Below, one piece after another: positions 47,293 to 58,099 of a stretch of DNA of 64,000 nucleotides. The notes beneath the pieces are model-generated. The model saw only the letters and a program-made list of their open reading frames with translations, was not told the origin of the DNA and did not search any database. Made by a program: the position numbers and the translations under genes. This DNA is from Dryas octopetala (Eukaryota > Streptophyta > Magnoliopsida > Rosales > Rosaceae): NCBI GenBank assembly GCA_963921425.1, contig OY992840.1, positions 1,676,501 through 1,740,500 of the forward strand. Direction: 5' to 3'. Every line of letters begins with the position of its first letter. Position 1 is the stretch's first letter.

Positions 47293-47482
47293 AGCTAGTC
47301 ATATGTGCACGCAGAGCTAATAATGCTAGTCATACACCGTCGACGCCGAGTCATCTCGAGGCGAGTGCGGAACAATATGTAATGCTGGTCATATAGCACC
47401 GACTAGGCAAGTGCAGAGCAAATATATATAATGATGGTCATACACCGCCGAGTCGTCTCTAGGCGAGTGTAGAGCAATTTGT
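47293..47482. repeat. Degenerate repeats of about 30-55 bp
   Basis: Four blocks start GCT(A/G)GTCATA or similar (47293, 47325, 47383, 47431) and carry GCCGAGTC.TCT..AGGCGAG. Same place in the LTR as the 48-bp repeat of the family A solo LTR. Confidence 0.65.
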
Positions 47483-47933
47483 ACCTGTTAAGTGAGGGTA
47501 CTAATATGGCGGTTTGAAACCGATTTCCATATCTCAATAAACCTAATCTTAGAAATACTCATCCATATAAAAAATGAAATACAATTCTTTCAATAAATCC
47601 GATTAAATAAAATCATTCTCAAATCATGAAAGTTGCTCGATCAAAATCATTTTCTAAAGAAATATAAATTTTAATCATAAACTTCGTAGAACAATACCCA
47701 AAAACCATTTCCATAAACCTTTCTTATAAAAATCATGCAATGCGACTATGATCTCAAAACCTCATTTCCTTAACTCATATCAAAACAATTATCTCATAAA
47801 TGATTTCCAAAATCATGCACACTTCGTGAATCAAATTATCTCCATTCATGTAAACACATCAAGGTAAGCTTAATAAAAGTGATTTTTAAATCACAAATCC
47901 AAGAAGCTAACTCATGAATTAATATTTATTAGA

Positions 47934-48904
47934 GAAAATTACCAATTTAATCCATTTATTTGTTCAAAAGTCTCATCTTGGTCCACAAATTTTTTTTTTG
48001 GCCAACTTAATCCACTAACTGTTTGACGTTTGCCAACATAGTCCATTCCGTCAAAATTTCAATAACAGCGGTCAAATTTAGGGGCAAAATGGTGAATTCA
48101 TATCCTTAATAAGTCAACAAATGAGTTAAATGTACCATTGGTCCACTTACTTTTACGTTTTTCCCAAGTTGGTCCACTTGCTTTTCGACATTTACCTACT
48201 TGGTCCATTCTATCAATTTTGTTAGAAATTCTGTTAAAATGAAGGACAAAATTGTCTTTTCATATTCAATAAATTTTTAATTCTATTTCTAATTTTAAAA
48301 ATATTAGAACTAAAAAAAAACTCAATAATTAGATTTAAAAAACAAAAAACAAAGAAAAAACATCCATACCCTTAGATCGATCAACAAAGAAAAATAACAG
48401 CCCCCACAAATTTTTTTCTTTTTTCTTGTTCTTTTTCTTTCTTCTTCTTGTTCTTCTTGTTCTTCTTTTTCTTCTTCAATTCACACACAAAATCCAAAAT
48501 TATGTAGTAAACCCAAAATCCATTTAATTGCAGTAAACAAAAGTTGCATAAACCCAAAGTCCATTTGCAGTAAACCCAAATTCTTCTTGTTGCTTGATCA
48601 CACCCATAGCCATTTCTTTTCCCTTTTTCTTCTTCTTCTTCTTCTTCCCTGATCACACCCATAGCCATTACTTTTTTTTTCACCTTCTTTCTTATTCTGC
48701 AACTTCCCATGATCTCCACTCATGCCTAGCAATAAAAATAATAAAAAAAAAAAACAAAAATAAAAGAAGAACAAGAAGCCCAGGTTCCACCCACAACCCG
48801 TAGCCCTTCCTCCCTCCCCACCATCTCCACCCTCACCTGCAGAAAACCAAAAAAAAAAAATGGAAAAAAAGAATATATAGGAAAAAAACAACAGAAAAAA
48901 TCAA
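47934..48904. repeat. Array unit A1
   Basis: Head plus an A-type tail with CTT-rich blocks and two copies of GATCACACCCATAGCCATT (near 48596 and 48651). Matches 49771-50743. Confidence 0.88.
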
Positions 48905-49770
48905 GGAAATTACCAATTTAGTCCATTTATTTGTTCTAAAGTCTCATCTTGGTCCACGATTTTTTTTTTGGCCAACTTAATCCACAAATTGTTTGACGTT
49001 TGCCAACATAGTCCATTCTGTCAAAATTTCAATAACAGCCGTCAAATTTAGGGGCAAAATGGTGAATTCATATCCTTAAATGTATCATTGGTCCACTTAC
49101 ATTCACGTTTTTCCGAAGTTGGTCCACTTTCTTTTCGACATTTACCTACTTGGTCCATTCTATCAATTTTGTTATAAATTTTGTTAAAATGAAAGACAAA
49201 ATTGTCTTTTCATATTCAATAAATTTTTAATTCTATTTCTAATTTTAAAAATATTAGAACTAAAAAAAACCCAATAATTAAATTTAAAAAACAAAAAACA
49301 AAGAAAAAAAACCCATCATAAATCCCCGCCCAAACCCCCAAACCCCAACCACCCATCTTCCTTCCCTAAATCTCATTTTCTCATCTCCAATGGCGGAAGT
49401 AGAAGCTCCTAGTGTCGTCGACAGAGGCTCCAATGGCAGAAGCAGAGGCAGATCGAGATGGGATGAAGTAGACGATTGGTAAAAAGGGCATATCGAAAAT
49501 GGATTTGGCTGCAAATGAAGAAGACGAAGCTGGATTTGCACATTCAGAGAGAGGGGAAAATAGAGAGAGAGAAAAAAAATAGGAGAGGGGGAAGAGGGGG
49601 TCACTGGCTAGGTGTAGTGGTAGGGCCGGGTAGAAGGTCAGTGAGAGGGAGGAGAGGGTGGAGGGTGGTGGGTGGGTGAGTTGCCGATGGTGGATAGAGG
49701 GTTGTGGGTGGTGGGTATGGGCTGGGCACGAGTTGGAGAGGGGAGGTGATGGTGGGTTTGATTTTTTCGA
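48905..49770. repeat. Array unit B1
   Basis: The head lacks the AATAAGTCAACAAATGAGTT segment found in A heads. The tail begins CCCATCATAAATCCCCG and ends in GGTGGTGGGTGGGTGAG. Matches 50744-51633. Confidence 0.88.
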
Positions 49771-50743
49771 AAAAATTACCAATTTAGTCCATTTATTTGT
49801 TCTAAAGTCTCATCTTGGTCCACGATTTTTTTTTTTTGGCCAACGTAATCCACTAACTGTTTGACGTTTGCCAACATAGTCCATTTCGTCAAAATTTCAA
49901 TAACAGCCGTGAAATTTAGGGGCAAAAAGGTGAATTCATATCCTTAATATATAAGTCAACAAATGAGTTAAATGTATCATTGGTCCACTTACTTTCACGT
50001 TTTTCCCAAGTTGGTCCACTTGCTTTTCGACATTTACCTACTTGGTCTATTCTATCAATTTTTGTTAGAAATTCTGTTAAAATGAAGGACAAAATTGTCT
50101 TTTCATATTTAATAAATATTTAATTCTATTTCTAATTTTAAAAATATTAGAACTAAAAAAAAACTCAATAATTAGATTTAAAAAACAAAAAACAAAGAAA
50201 AAACATCCATACCCTTAGATCGATCAACAAAGAAAAATAACAGCCCCCACAAATTTTTTTCTTTTTTCTTGTTCTTTTTCTTTATTTTTCTTGTTCTTCT
50301 TGTTCTTCTTTTTCTTCTTCAATTCACACACAAAATCCAAAATTATGCAATAAACCCAAAATCCATTTAATTGCAGTAAACAAAAGTTGCATAAACCCAA
50401 AGTCCATTTGCAGTAAACCCAAATTCTTCTTGTTGTTTGATCACACCCATAGCCATTTCTTTTCCCTTTTTCTTTTTCTTCTTCTTCCTTGATCACACCC
50501 ATAGCCATTACTTTTTTTTCACCTTCTTTCTTATTCTGTAACTTCCCATGATCTCCACTCATGCCCAGCTATAAAAATAATTTTTAAAAAAAAACAAAAA
50601 TAAAAGAAGAACAAGAAGCCCAGGTTCCACCCACAACCCGTAGCCCTTCCTCCTTCCCCACCATCTCTACCCTCACTTGCAGAAAACAAAAACAAAAAAT
50701 TGGAAAAAAAGAATATATAGGAAAAAAACAACAGAAAAAATCG
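49771..50743. repeat. Array unit A2
   Basis: Near-identical to A1 over its length, including the duplicated GATCACACCCATAGCC block (near 50439 and 50490). Confidence 0.88.
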
Positions 50744-51399
50744 GGAAAATTACCAATTTAGTCCATTTATTTGTTCTAAAGTCTCATCTTGGTCCACGAT
50801 ATTTTTTTTGGCCAACTTAATCCACAAACTGTTTAATGTTTGCCAACATAGTCCATTCCGTCAAAATTTCAATAACAGCCGTCAAATTTAAGGGCAAAAT
50901 GGTGAATTCATATCCTTAAATGTACCATTGGTCCACTTACTTTCACGTTTTTCCCAAGTTGGTCAACTTTCTTTTCGACATTTACCTACTTGGTCCATTC
51001 TATCAATTTTGTTATAAATTTTGTTAAAATGAAGGACAAAATTGTCTTTTCATATTCAATAAATTTTTAATTCTATTTCTAATTTTAAAAATATTAGAAC
51101 TAAAAAAAACCCAATAATTAAATTTAAAAAACAAAAAACAAAGAAAAAAAACCCATCGTAAATCCCCGGCCAAACCCCCAAACCCCAACCACCCATCTTC
51201 CTTCCCTAAACCTCATTTTCTCATCTCCAATGGCGGAAGTAGAAGCTCCTAGTGTCGTCGCCAGAGGCTCCAATGGCAGAAGCAGAGGCAGATCGAGATG
51301 GGGTGAAGTAGACGATTGGCAAAAAGGGCATATCGAAAATGGATTTGGCTGCAAATGAAGAAGACGAAGCTGGATTTGCACATTCAGAGAGAGGGGAAA

Positions 51400-51434
<35 letters not shown>

Positions 51435-51633
51435 AAAAAAAATAGGAGAGGGTAAAGAGGGGGTCACTAGCTAGGTGTAGTGGTAGGGCCGGGCAGAAGG
51501 TCAGTGAGAGGGAGGAGAGGGTGGAGGGTGGTGGGTGGGTGAGTTGCCGATGGTGGATAGAGGGTTGTGGGTGGTGGGTATGGGCTGGGCACGGGTTGGA
51601 GAGGGGAGGTGATAGTGGGTTTGATTTTTTCTA
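50744..51633. repeat. Array unit B2
   Basis: Near-identical to B1 but with a longer (AG)n plus A run at 51402-51441. Confidence 0.88.
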
Positions 51634-51668
51634 GAAAATTACCAATTTAGTCCATTTATTTGTTTTAA

Positions 51669-54600
51669 AGAGTTTTTCAGGTCTGTCACTCAAAGTTTTG
51701 TCATTTTGTTCACTCTCTGACTTATCAAACTCAACACTTTTTGAGTCATCAGTAAGTTCATCACTGCCTAGCTTGGACTCTTGTTTAACCAAATTATCCT
51801 CTTTTGGATCAGATTGAGGAAACAATTCATTCATATCTGCAGCCATTTCAATAGATGCATCATGATCATCTATTTTCACATTTATGGACTCCATCATAGA
51901 ACTTGTTCTCAAATTGAAAACTCTGAAAGCTCTACTGTTTGATGAGTAGCCTAAAAACAGACCCTCATCACTCTTAGAATCAAATTTCCCCAAATGTTCT
52001 CTATCCCTAAGGATGTAACATGCACTCCCAAACATGCTAAAGTGTGTAACCTTGGGTTTCCTACCCTTCCACAGTTCATAGTGAGTCTTTTTGTTTCCCG
52101 GTCTAAGGTAGACTCTATTTATGATGTAACATGCTGTGTTGACCGCCTCAGCCCAGAAATGTTTAGCAAGATTTTTGCTATTCAACATCACTCTTGCCAT
52201 CTCAATCAAAACCCTATTCTTTCTCTCAACAATTCCATTTTGTTGGGGTGTTATAGGAGCTGAGAATTCATGTTTGATACCCATTTGACAACAAAACTCA
52301 TCGAATTGAGAGTTTTTAAACTCAGTTCCATGGTCTGATCTAATTCTGGACAGGGTTGACAGACTTGACATACCTTCACTTTTCAGCAGTTTCACAATCT
52401 TGACAAAATGATGAAAGGTCTCCGACTTGTCCTTAAGAAATGACACCCAAGTGTACCTAGGAAAATCATCTACCATGATTAGAATGTATTTATTTCCACC
52501 TATTGACAAAGTTTGGACAGGACCAACTAAATCCATGTGAATTAGTTCAAGTGTCCTAGAGGTGCCTATGTCTTTGACCCTTTTGTGTGGTTCTTTGGTT
52601 TGTTTCCCCATTTGACATGGACCACAAATAAAAATTTCGGGCTTTCCTATCTTTGGTAGACCTCTAACAACCTCATGCTTAGACAACTTGTAAAGGTCAT
52701 GAACATTAATGTGACCAAGTCTTTGATGCCAAAGAGAGCTAGTGTGATCAATAGCTATATTACAAGTATTCTCAATTTTTCCAACATTGCCATCAAATAT
52801 ATAGCAATCATCCTTAGACCTAGGGGCATTCAAGATCTCCCTTCCTTGGGAGTCAATAATTCTACATCCACTCTTGGACATACACATTTCACCACCCCAT
52901 TCATCATATAGTTGGCTAATACTAAGCAAAATAGAATTCAGCCCATCAACAAACTTTACATTTTTCAATTCGGGTATACCGGGAATGTGTACAACCCATA
53001 TTCCACTCACATAGGACTTCTCTCCTCCTCCAAAAGTCACACTACCACCATCGTAAGGAGCAAGTGAAGTAAAGACCTCCTTATCACCCGTCATATGTTT
53101 GGAACACCCATTATCTAGGTACCAAATATTCCTCTCAGTGGCTGAAAAAGCGTTCAAGGTTACTAGACATTTAGTGGAGCTCTTCACAACCCATCTTTGA
53201 TGTAGACTTGACTTATTTTTGGGAAGTGGGGTAACAAGTAAGGCAATTTTGGTTACCTCTCTGAGTAGATTGTTCACTTGCTCTTGTAAAGAAATATTTC
53301 TCTTTGGTTCATTTGATTTCTTTCCTCTAAGTTTGTTGTAATTTGGTCTAATGTGACCCTTGACATGACAATGATGACAAACCGAGACAAACTTTATTTT
53401 TCTAAGTGAAGTAGAACAATCAATTTGTGTGACACTTGGTGTAGTTTGACTGGACGTAGAGTGAGATGCATTTTGACCAATCTCAATGAAACCTAGAACC
53501 TTTTTGACACCATGATCAGATTTTGACTTGACATAAATTGTATTTATGTTAGATACACTAGGACAATTTTCACTAAAACCCAAACCGGTCTTGTCCCCAT
53601 GATGCTTCTCCATCCTAAGCATCCTATCAACCTTTTCAGCCCCAATGGTGAGTTCAACTATGTTCTCATTTGCATCATTCACTTCTTTTTGAAGTTTCTC
53701 ACTCAAAGATTTAAAGTAGATGTTGCTCTCCTTGAGCACTTTGACTTGACTTTCAAGATTTTGTTTCAAGATAGCCACACTTTCTAATTCACTCTCTAAT
53801 GACTTAATCTTTTCACTCAATTTCAATTTAGCATTCTTTAGTTTCTGATTTTCTTCCTTTATGCTAAGAGTTTCGGTGAAAAATAAGTCATACTTATCAC
53901 AGAGTACAGTGTAAGACTCATCATCAGGAGCAAATTCTGAGTCAAACCCACCATCAATTTGTTTAATCTCCTTGATTGATGCAACAAATGCAACTTCATC
54001 ACCCTCAATGTCGGAAGAAGACTCACAATCATTTGAGTTCTCACTCTCACTATCACTCCAAGTGATCTTCATGACTTTATTCTTACTTGAAGAATAATTC
54101 TTTATATTATTTGCACATTCAATTGCTATGTGACCTATTCCACCACAAGTGTAACATTTCACATCTCTCTTGGTTGTTCTTCCTTCCTTAAAGTTAGACT
54201 TTCTCTCTTGTTTTCTCTCAAATGAATTCTCTCCTTGAGGTTTGAATTTGAACTCCTTGAAGTTGTTACCACTAGTCCTAGCTTCTCTCCCTTTATTTCT
54301 AAGAATTTGCCTAAATTTTTTGACAAAAAGGGCAACCTCATCATCGGACATAGATGATTTTTCACTCAAGTTTTCACTCATTTCTTTGACACTTTGCAAA
54401 GCAATATCCTTTGACTTCTTGCTGTCCCTTTCATCCATTTCAAGCTCCATCTCAAAAGTTTTGAGTTTTTCTACCAATTTACCAATTTTGAGTTCATCCA
54501 AATTTTAGACTTCTTGTATTGCATGTTTCTTAGATTGAAATCTCTTAGGTAGAGATCTAAGTACCTTTTGGACAATGGTGGACTCCTCATATGGTTTACC

Positions 54601-55077
54601 TAAGGACATGACTTCATTTGTGAGGGCTTCCAACTTTTCATAGAACTCGGAGAATGACTCAGACTCTTTCATCCTAATTTCTTCAAATTTGGCATGTACC
54701 ATTTAAAGCTTAAGTGGCCTAACTTATTTGTCCCCTTCATGAACAACCCTAAGCTTGTTCCAAGCTTGCCTTTCCGTGACACAATATTGTATGTGAGCAA
54801 ATTGTGAGGAAGATAGCGCAGTGACAATAACATTTCTAGCCTTCTTGTTGGAGCTAGAGGCCGTGACTTCGGCTAAAGACCATTCAGACCTAGGCTTAGG
54901 GGTTTCAATCCCATCAACAGTTCGAGTAGGAGGAATTCACTCAACAGTGAGATACTCATATGCCAACTCGTCATAAGCATCAAGGAAAATTTCAAATTTC
55001 TCTCTCCAATCAGCGTAGTTGCTGCCATCAAAGAATGAAGGAGAGCTGCAAGACCCTGCAACTCGATCTCTTTCCAT
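51669..55077 (-). pseudogene. Copia (SIRE-lineage-like) gag-protease-integrase, cut before RT
   Basis: ATG at 55077 opens MERDRVAGSCSSPSFFDGSN; stops near 54937, 54724, 54704 and 54507 interrupt gag, after which one frame runs 956 codons from 54501. Within that stretch: zinc knuckle CYTCGGIGHIAIEC (about residues 116-129), long Lys/Glu coiled-coil-like part, a second knuckle CHHCHVKGHIRPNY whose last Cys is Tyr, protease WYLDNGCSKHMTG (usually DSG), LWHQRLGH, integrase with HMDLVGPVQT, DHGTEFKN and PQQNGIVERKN. The frame ends just before RT; the last ten residues come from the array sequence. The second knuckle and long gag suggest the SIRE/Maximus group. Confidence 0.9.
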
Positions 55078-55130
55078 CTAGACACACCTAGAAAACAAAC
55101 AACACCCTAGGATCTCTCTATTTGCTTTTA

Positions 55131-55149
55131 GAGTAGCGCTCTGATACCA
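55131..55149 (-). promoter_or_regulatory. Primer-binding site (tRNA-iMet)
   Basis: The minus strand reads TGGTATCAGAGCGCTACTC, an exact match to the usual 12-base Copia site, between gag and the 5' LTR. Confidence 0.9.
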
Positions 55150-55151
55150 AT

Positions 55152-56862
55152 TGAAAGTTTGTATTAGGTGATCTATCTACCTAATTAACTTGATTAAAAC
55201 CATTGTCAGTGATCGAACCCCAATTTATGTTTTATATGATCACTAAGAGACTAATCAAGCAGACAAAACTCTGACGACACAATGGCTAAAATCTGAAGAC
55301 ACAGATTGACTTGTCAATCAAAAATAACTTTTGTAAACAACACAAATCAAACATACCAAAGGATCAAGTGACATCCTATATTCTCAGAGGACCCATCACA
55401 GTAGGCATCCCAGTGTTATCTACAACTACAGTGGTGTGTGATTAGCTAGACAGTTCCAAATGACATATAACAATTTCAAGCATATAACTACAGTGTAGAT
55501 TTGTGTTTAAAAGTTGAGTGAGTCAGTAAATATAACAACACAAAATAGAGACGAATGCACACAAAATGTTCACCCAGAAAAACCACAATGGGAAAAAACT
55601 AGGGGTCTTTTTCAGCTGACTGGGCAATCCACTATAGAGGAGGTTCAATACAAAGGGAGCATACAGCACACAAGCTCAATCACTAAGTCCTAAACTAAGT
55701 GGCAGCTTCTTACCCCTTTGTGCAACTTCTATAAACAAGGCAATCGGTCATTCATAAAGAAGGCAGCTCTAACTCCAAGCTCATCAACCCATGGCACCAA
55801 TTCACACCAAGCCCAGCAGATTCTTCAATGTATGAACATGATATGCAAATTTGGATTCTTTAAAAATTAGCCTTCTCAAGCAAAAGACATGAAAAGGCTA
55901 ATGGAGAATCCTTTATCTAAAATCTAAATGAATGTGTTTATGAATATGTGAAAAGATTTTAAACTACACTAAAACCCATTCAGATTTTAGATAAAAAACA
56001 AGTTAAGAAAATAATTTAGTTTTTGAAAATCAAAAGCATTTTCTTACTTGATAAAGGATGAGCACTCACCCAAAATACCCATGCATAAACACACGAAAAT
56101 ACCCACTGAAAATATGCTCATCAACACAAAAAAAAAAAAAAAAACATCTGAACCGATATCTCATATACCCGTACACATACACGCCATTCCCATGTTTGCC
56201 CAAGCCACGTTGAAGCCAATCAATGGTTGTCCACAAGAGACGAATAAAGGACATATTTCTTTTATCCTAGAGGGGTATGCTAGTATTGCTAAGGATAGAA
56301 ATGAGGAGCTGTAAAATCAAATATTGCTTTATTTTGCAAAAATCAGAAATGGAGAAGATGATGAATAGTGCTGAGGTGTGTGTAATTGTGTGGCGTGAAT
56401 GAATGAGATGCAATCAGATCTGATTCAGTGAGGGAAAGCAAGTCATGTGCTGTGCGCATGCATGTATAGAAAAACAGAAAATGGGCTTTCAATGAAATGA
56501 GCTTTAATACGCAAAACCCGAAATGGCCCCACTGCAGTGACTGTCACATAAGTATCAGCCACTGTACGTGAAAAACATTGTTCTTTATGTTCAGTGAATG
56601 ACTAGTCAAATAGACAAAAAACTGTTATTTTCCTGAAATGAATGAAGTGCAGTATACCTTGAGTCTTTGTTCATTCTTGACTTCTTCAATACAACTGATC
56701 TTGTCCTTAATCTAGCCTAGAGCTTGTGAGTGATTAAATGAAAATAAATATAATGGTTTTGACAAGGAAAATAACCAATATAACAAATCCTAGAAACTAA
56801 CATATATGGAATCGGTTTTTCATCAACTCTATTAGCAGTCAAATTAAAACATGCAATCATCA
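55152..56862 (-). repeat. 5' LTR of the SIRE-like element (right end inferred)
   Basis: Next to the primer site, ending ...ACTTTCA on the minus strand. The start is placed at 56862 because TGATGATTGCATG begins there and Copia 3' sequence of another element begins at 56863. 1.7 kb is large but plausible for the lineage. No second LTR is in the window to confirm the length. Confidence 0.55.
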
Positions 56863-57135
56863 GGGGGAGATCCTTGTCAAGGGGAGCATCAAGAAGTATA
56901 CTATTATGGACATATGCGCGTTGTACTCTTTTTCCTTCAATTAGGTTTTTGTCCCACTATGTTTTTTCTAGCAAGGTTTTAACGAGGCAAAATAAGTACT
57001 GCGTCCAACACCATATTTATTAACCATAATGTTGTACTCTTTTTTTTTCGCTTTGGTTTTTTCCCACTAGCTTTTTCCAAGCAAGGTTTTAATGAGGCAA
57101 CTATCATTGTGTGGTGGACATTCAAGGGGGAGAGT
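56863..57135 (+). mobile_element. 3' untranslated end of another Copia element
   Basis: GGGGGAGATCCTTGTCAAGG and two copies of a 111-bp unit starting GTTGTACTCTTTTT (56920 and 57031), with GCAAGGTTTTAA(C/T)GAGGCA, are standard for Copia 3' ends. It ends with the polypurine tract CAAGGGGGAGAGT. Confidence 0.75.
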
Positions 57136-57571
57136 TGTAAGTCATAAGGTTTAATGTGTGGATGAGTACTACAATTACTATACCTTTGAATATTGTGTAA
57201 CTTATGCCTTAATGATGGTTTGTAACATATGTCTTAATGTTGGTAATTAGTGATTTATAACCTACAAATTATTGATGGTTAATGAATTGTATTAAAAGTC
57301 CTATCATTGTAAGCTTATAAATAGACATCTCTACCAAAGATGGAATACACAAGCTATTTGACAAACACACGTTGCTACTTCAGTTTTCCATATTTTTCTT
57401 TCTAGTTTATAACAGTTGGTAGAAATTGATTGGAGAGAAGAAATAATTTTTGTCCAATTTATTAAGATTAACAAAAAGTCAAAGAAATAAATTGGAGAAA
57501 TAATTAGTTGGGAGTTGTTTTGGACACTCTTATAGTTGGATTTCATGAATATTTATTCTTGAGACCCGAAC
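57136..57571 (+). repeat. Copia 3' LTR (right border approximate)
   Basis: Starts TGTAAGTCATAAGG after the polypurine tract; TATAAATAG at 57316-57324. The end is not fixed: CA occurs at 57545 and 57571 and there is no partner LTR. Confidence 0.6.
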
Positions 57572-58099
57572 AATTATATGGGCTTGGGAAGGATTGGGAA
57601 AAGTCAGCTATACAGGCCCAGTCAACTGTACAAGTCTAAAACAATAGAGAAGAAAGAAAAAAGGAAAAATAGGAAAAAGATAACAGCCCTGACGCGCCAT
57701 ATTACGGCGGTGCGTGAGGGGGCGTGGAGCCACCACTGGTGGTCGGGCACTGTATGATTGAAAATGATATCCTAAGCTTCAAATCATGCTATGAAACGCC
57801 TGCAGCAAAGCCGTTTTGTCAACTCAGGGGTTTTCTAGAGTTTCTAACTTAGAATCCAAGTATGATGGGATTTATGAAAGATTCGAGGATATCTTGGGAA
57901 CTAAGAATAGCTCTAAGATTGTGACACAAAATGAAAATTTCAGTTATCAGTTGACACAAAGTGAAATTCATGTCCTAAATAGAGACATGAGGTAAAGTTC
58001 GAGTCTTTTATCTAAAATTTTCCCTTAAATAAATGGGAATTGAAATAGAATTAAGAATTCTAGGGAAGGGAAATGATTTTGGGCTTCAATTTTGTGTCT
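57572..58099. other. Unassigned DNA, possible LTR remnant
   Basis: No domain. A stretch near 57985-58025 (AGAGACATGAGGTAAAGTTC...) resembles 60085-60125 (AGAGACATGCGGTATAGTTA...), so both may be pieces of one LTR family. Confidence 0.35.

Larger units (their letters stand above)
45667..47933 (-). mobile_element. Chimeric LTR fragment (family B start, family A body)
   Basis: 45667-46205 follows the family B solo LTR (TGTCGCACCCCGAACCCCGG..., one copy of the 340-bp unit). From about 46254 it follows family A instead (GACAGGATCGCCC, AGGGTCTCAGACC, GAAATCCCCCA...TTTTAAAACCAT). It inserted in the Copia RT fragment (left flank CAATG), but its other end is cut by the tandem array at 47934, so the duplication cannot be confirmed. 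Confidence 0.65.
47934..51668. repeat. Higher-order tandem array A-B-A-B plus stub
   Basis: Five copies of a head beginning GAAAATTACCAATTTA(A/G)TCC at 47934, 48905, 49771, 50744 and 51634. Types A (971, 973 bp) and B (866, 890 bp) alternate, giving a 1.84-kb dimer present twice, and the last head is cut after about 35 bp. The head (about 410-430 bp) is made of degenerate (T/A)GTCCA blocks; the tails differ between A and B. No convincing gene: minus-strand frames are Lys/Glu or Ser/Pro low complexity. Confidence 0.9.

Noticed and set aside
48381..50731. Lys/Glu-rich and Ser/Pro-rich minus-strand frames in the tandem array
   Set aside because: Low complexity, repeated with the units, interrupted by microsatellites; no domain.
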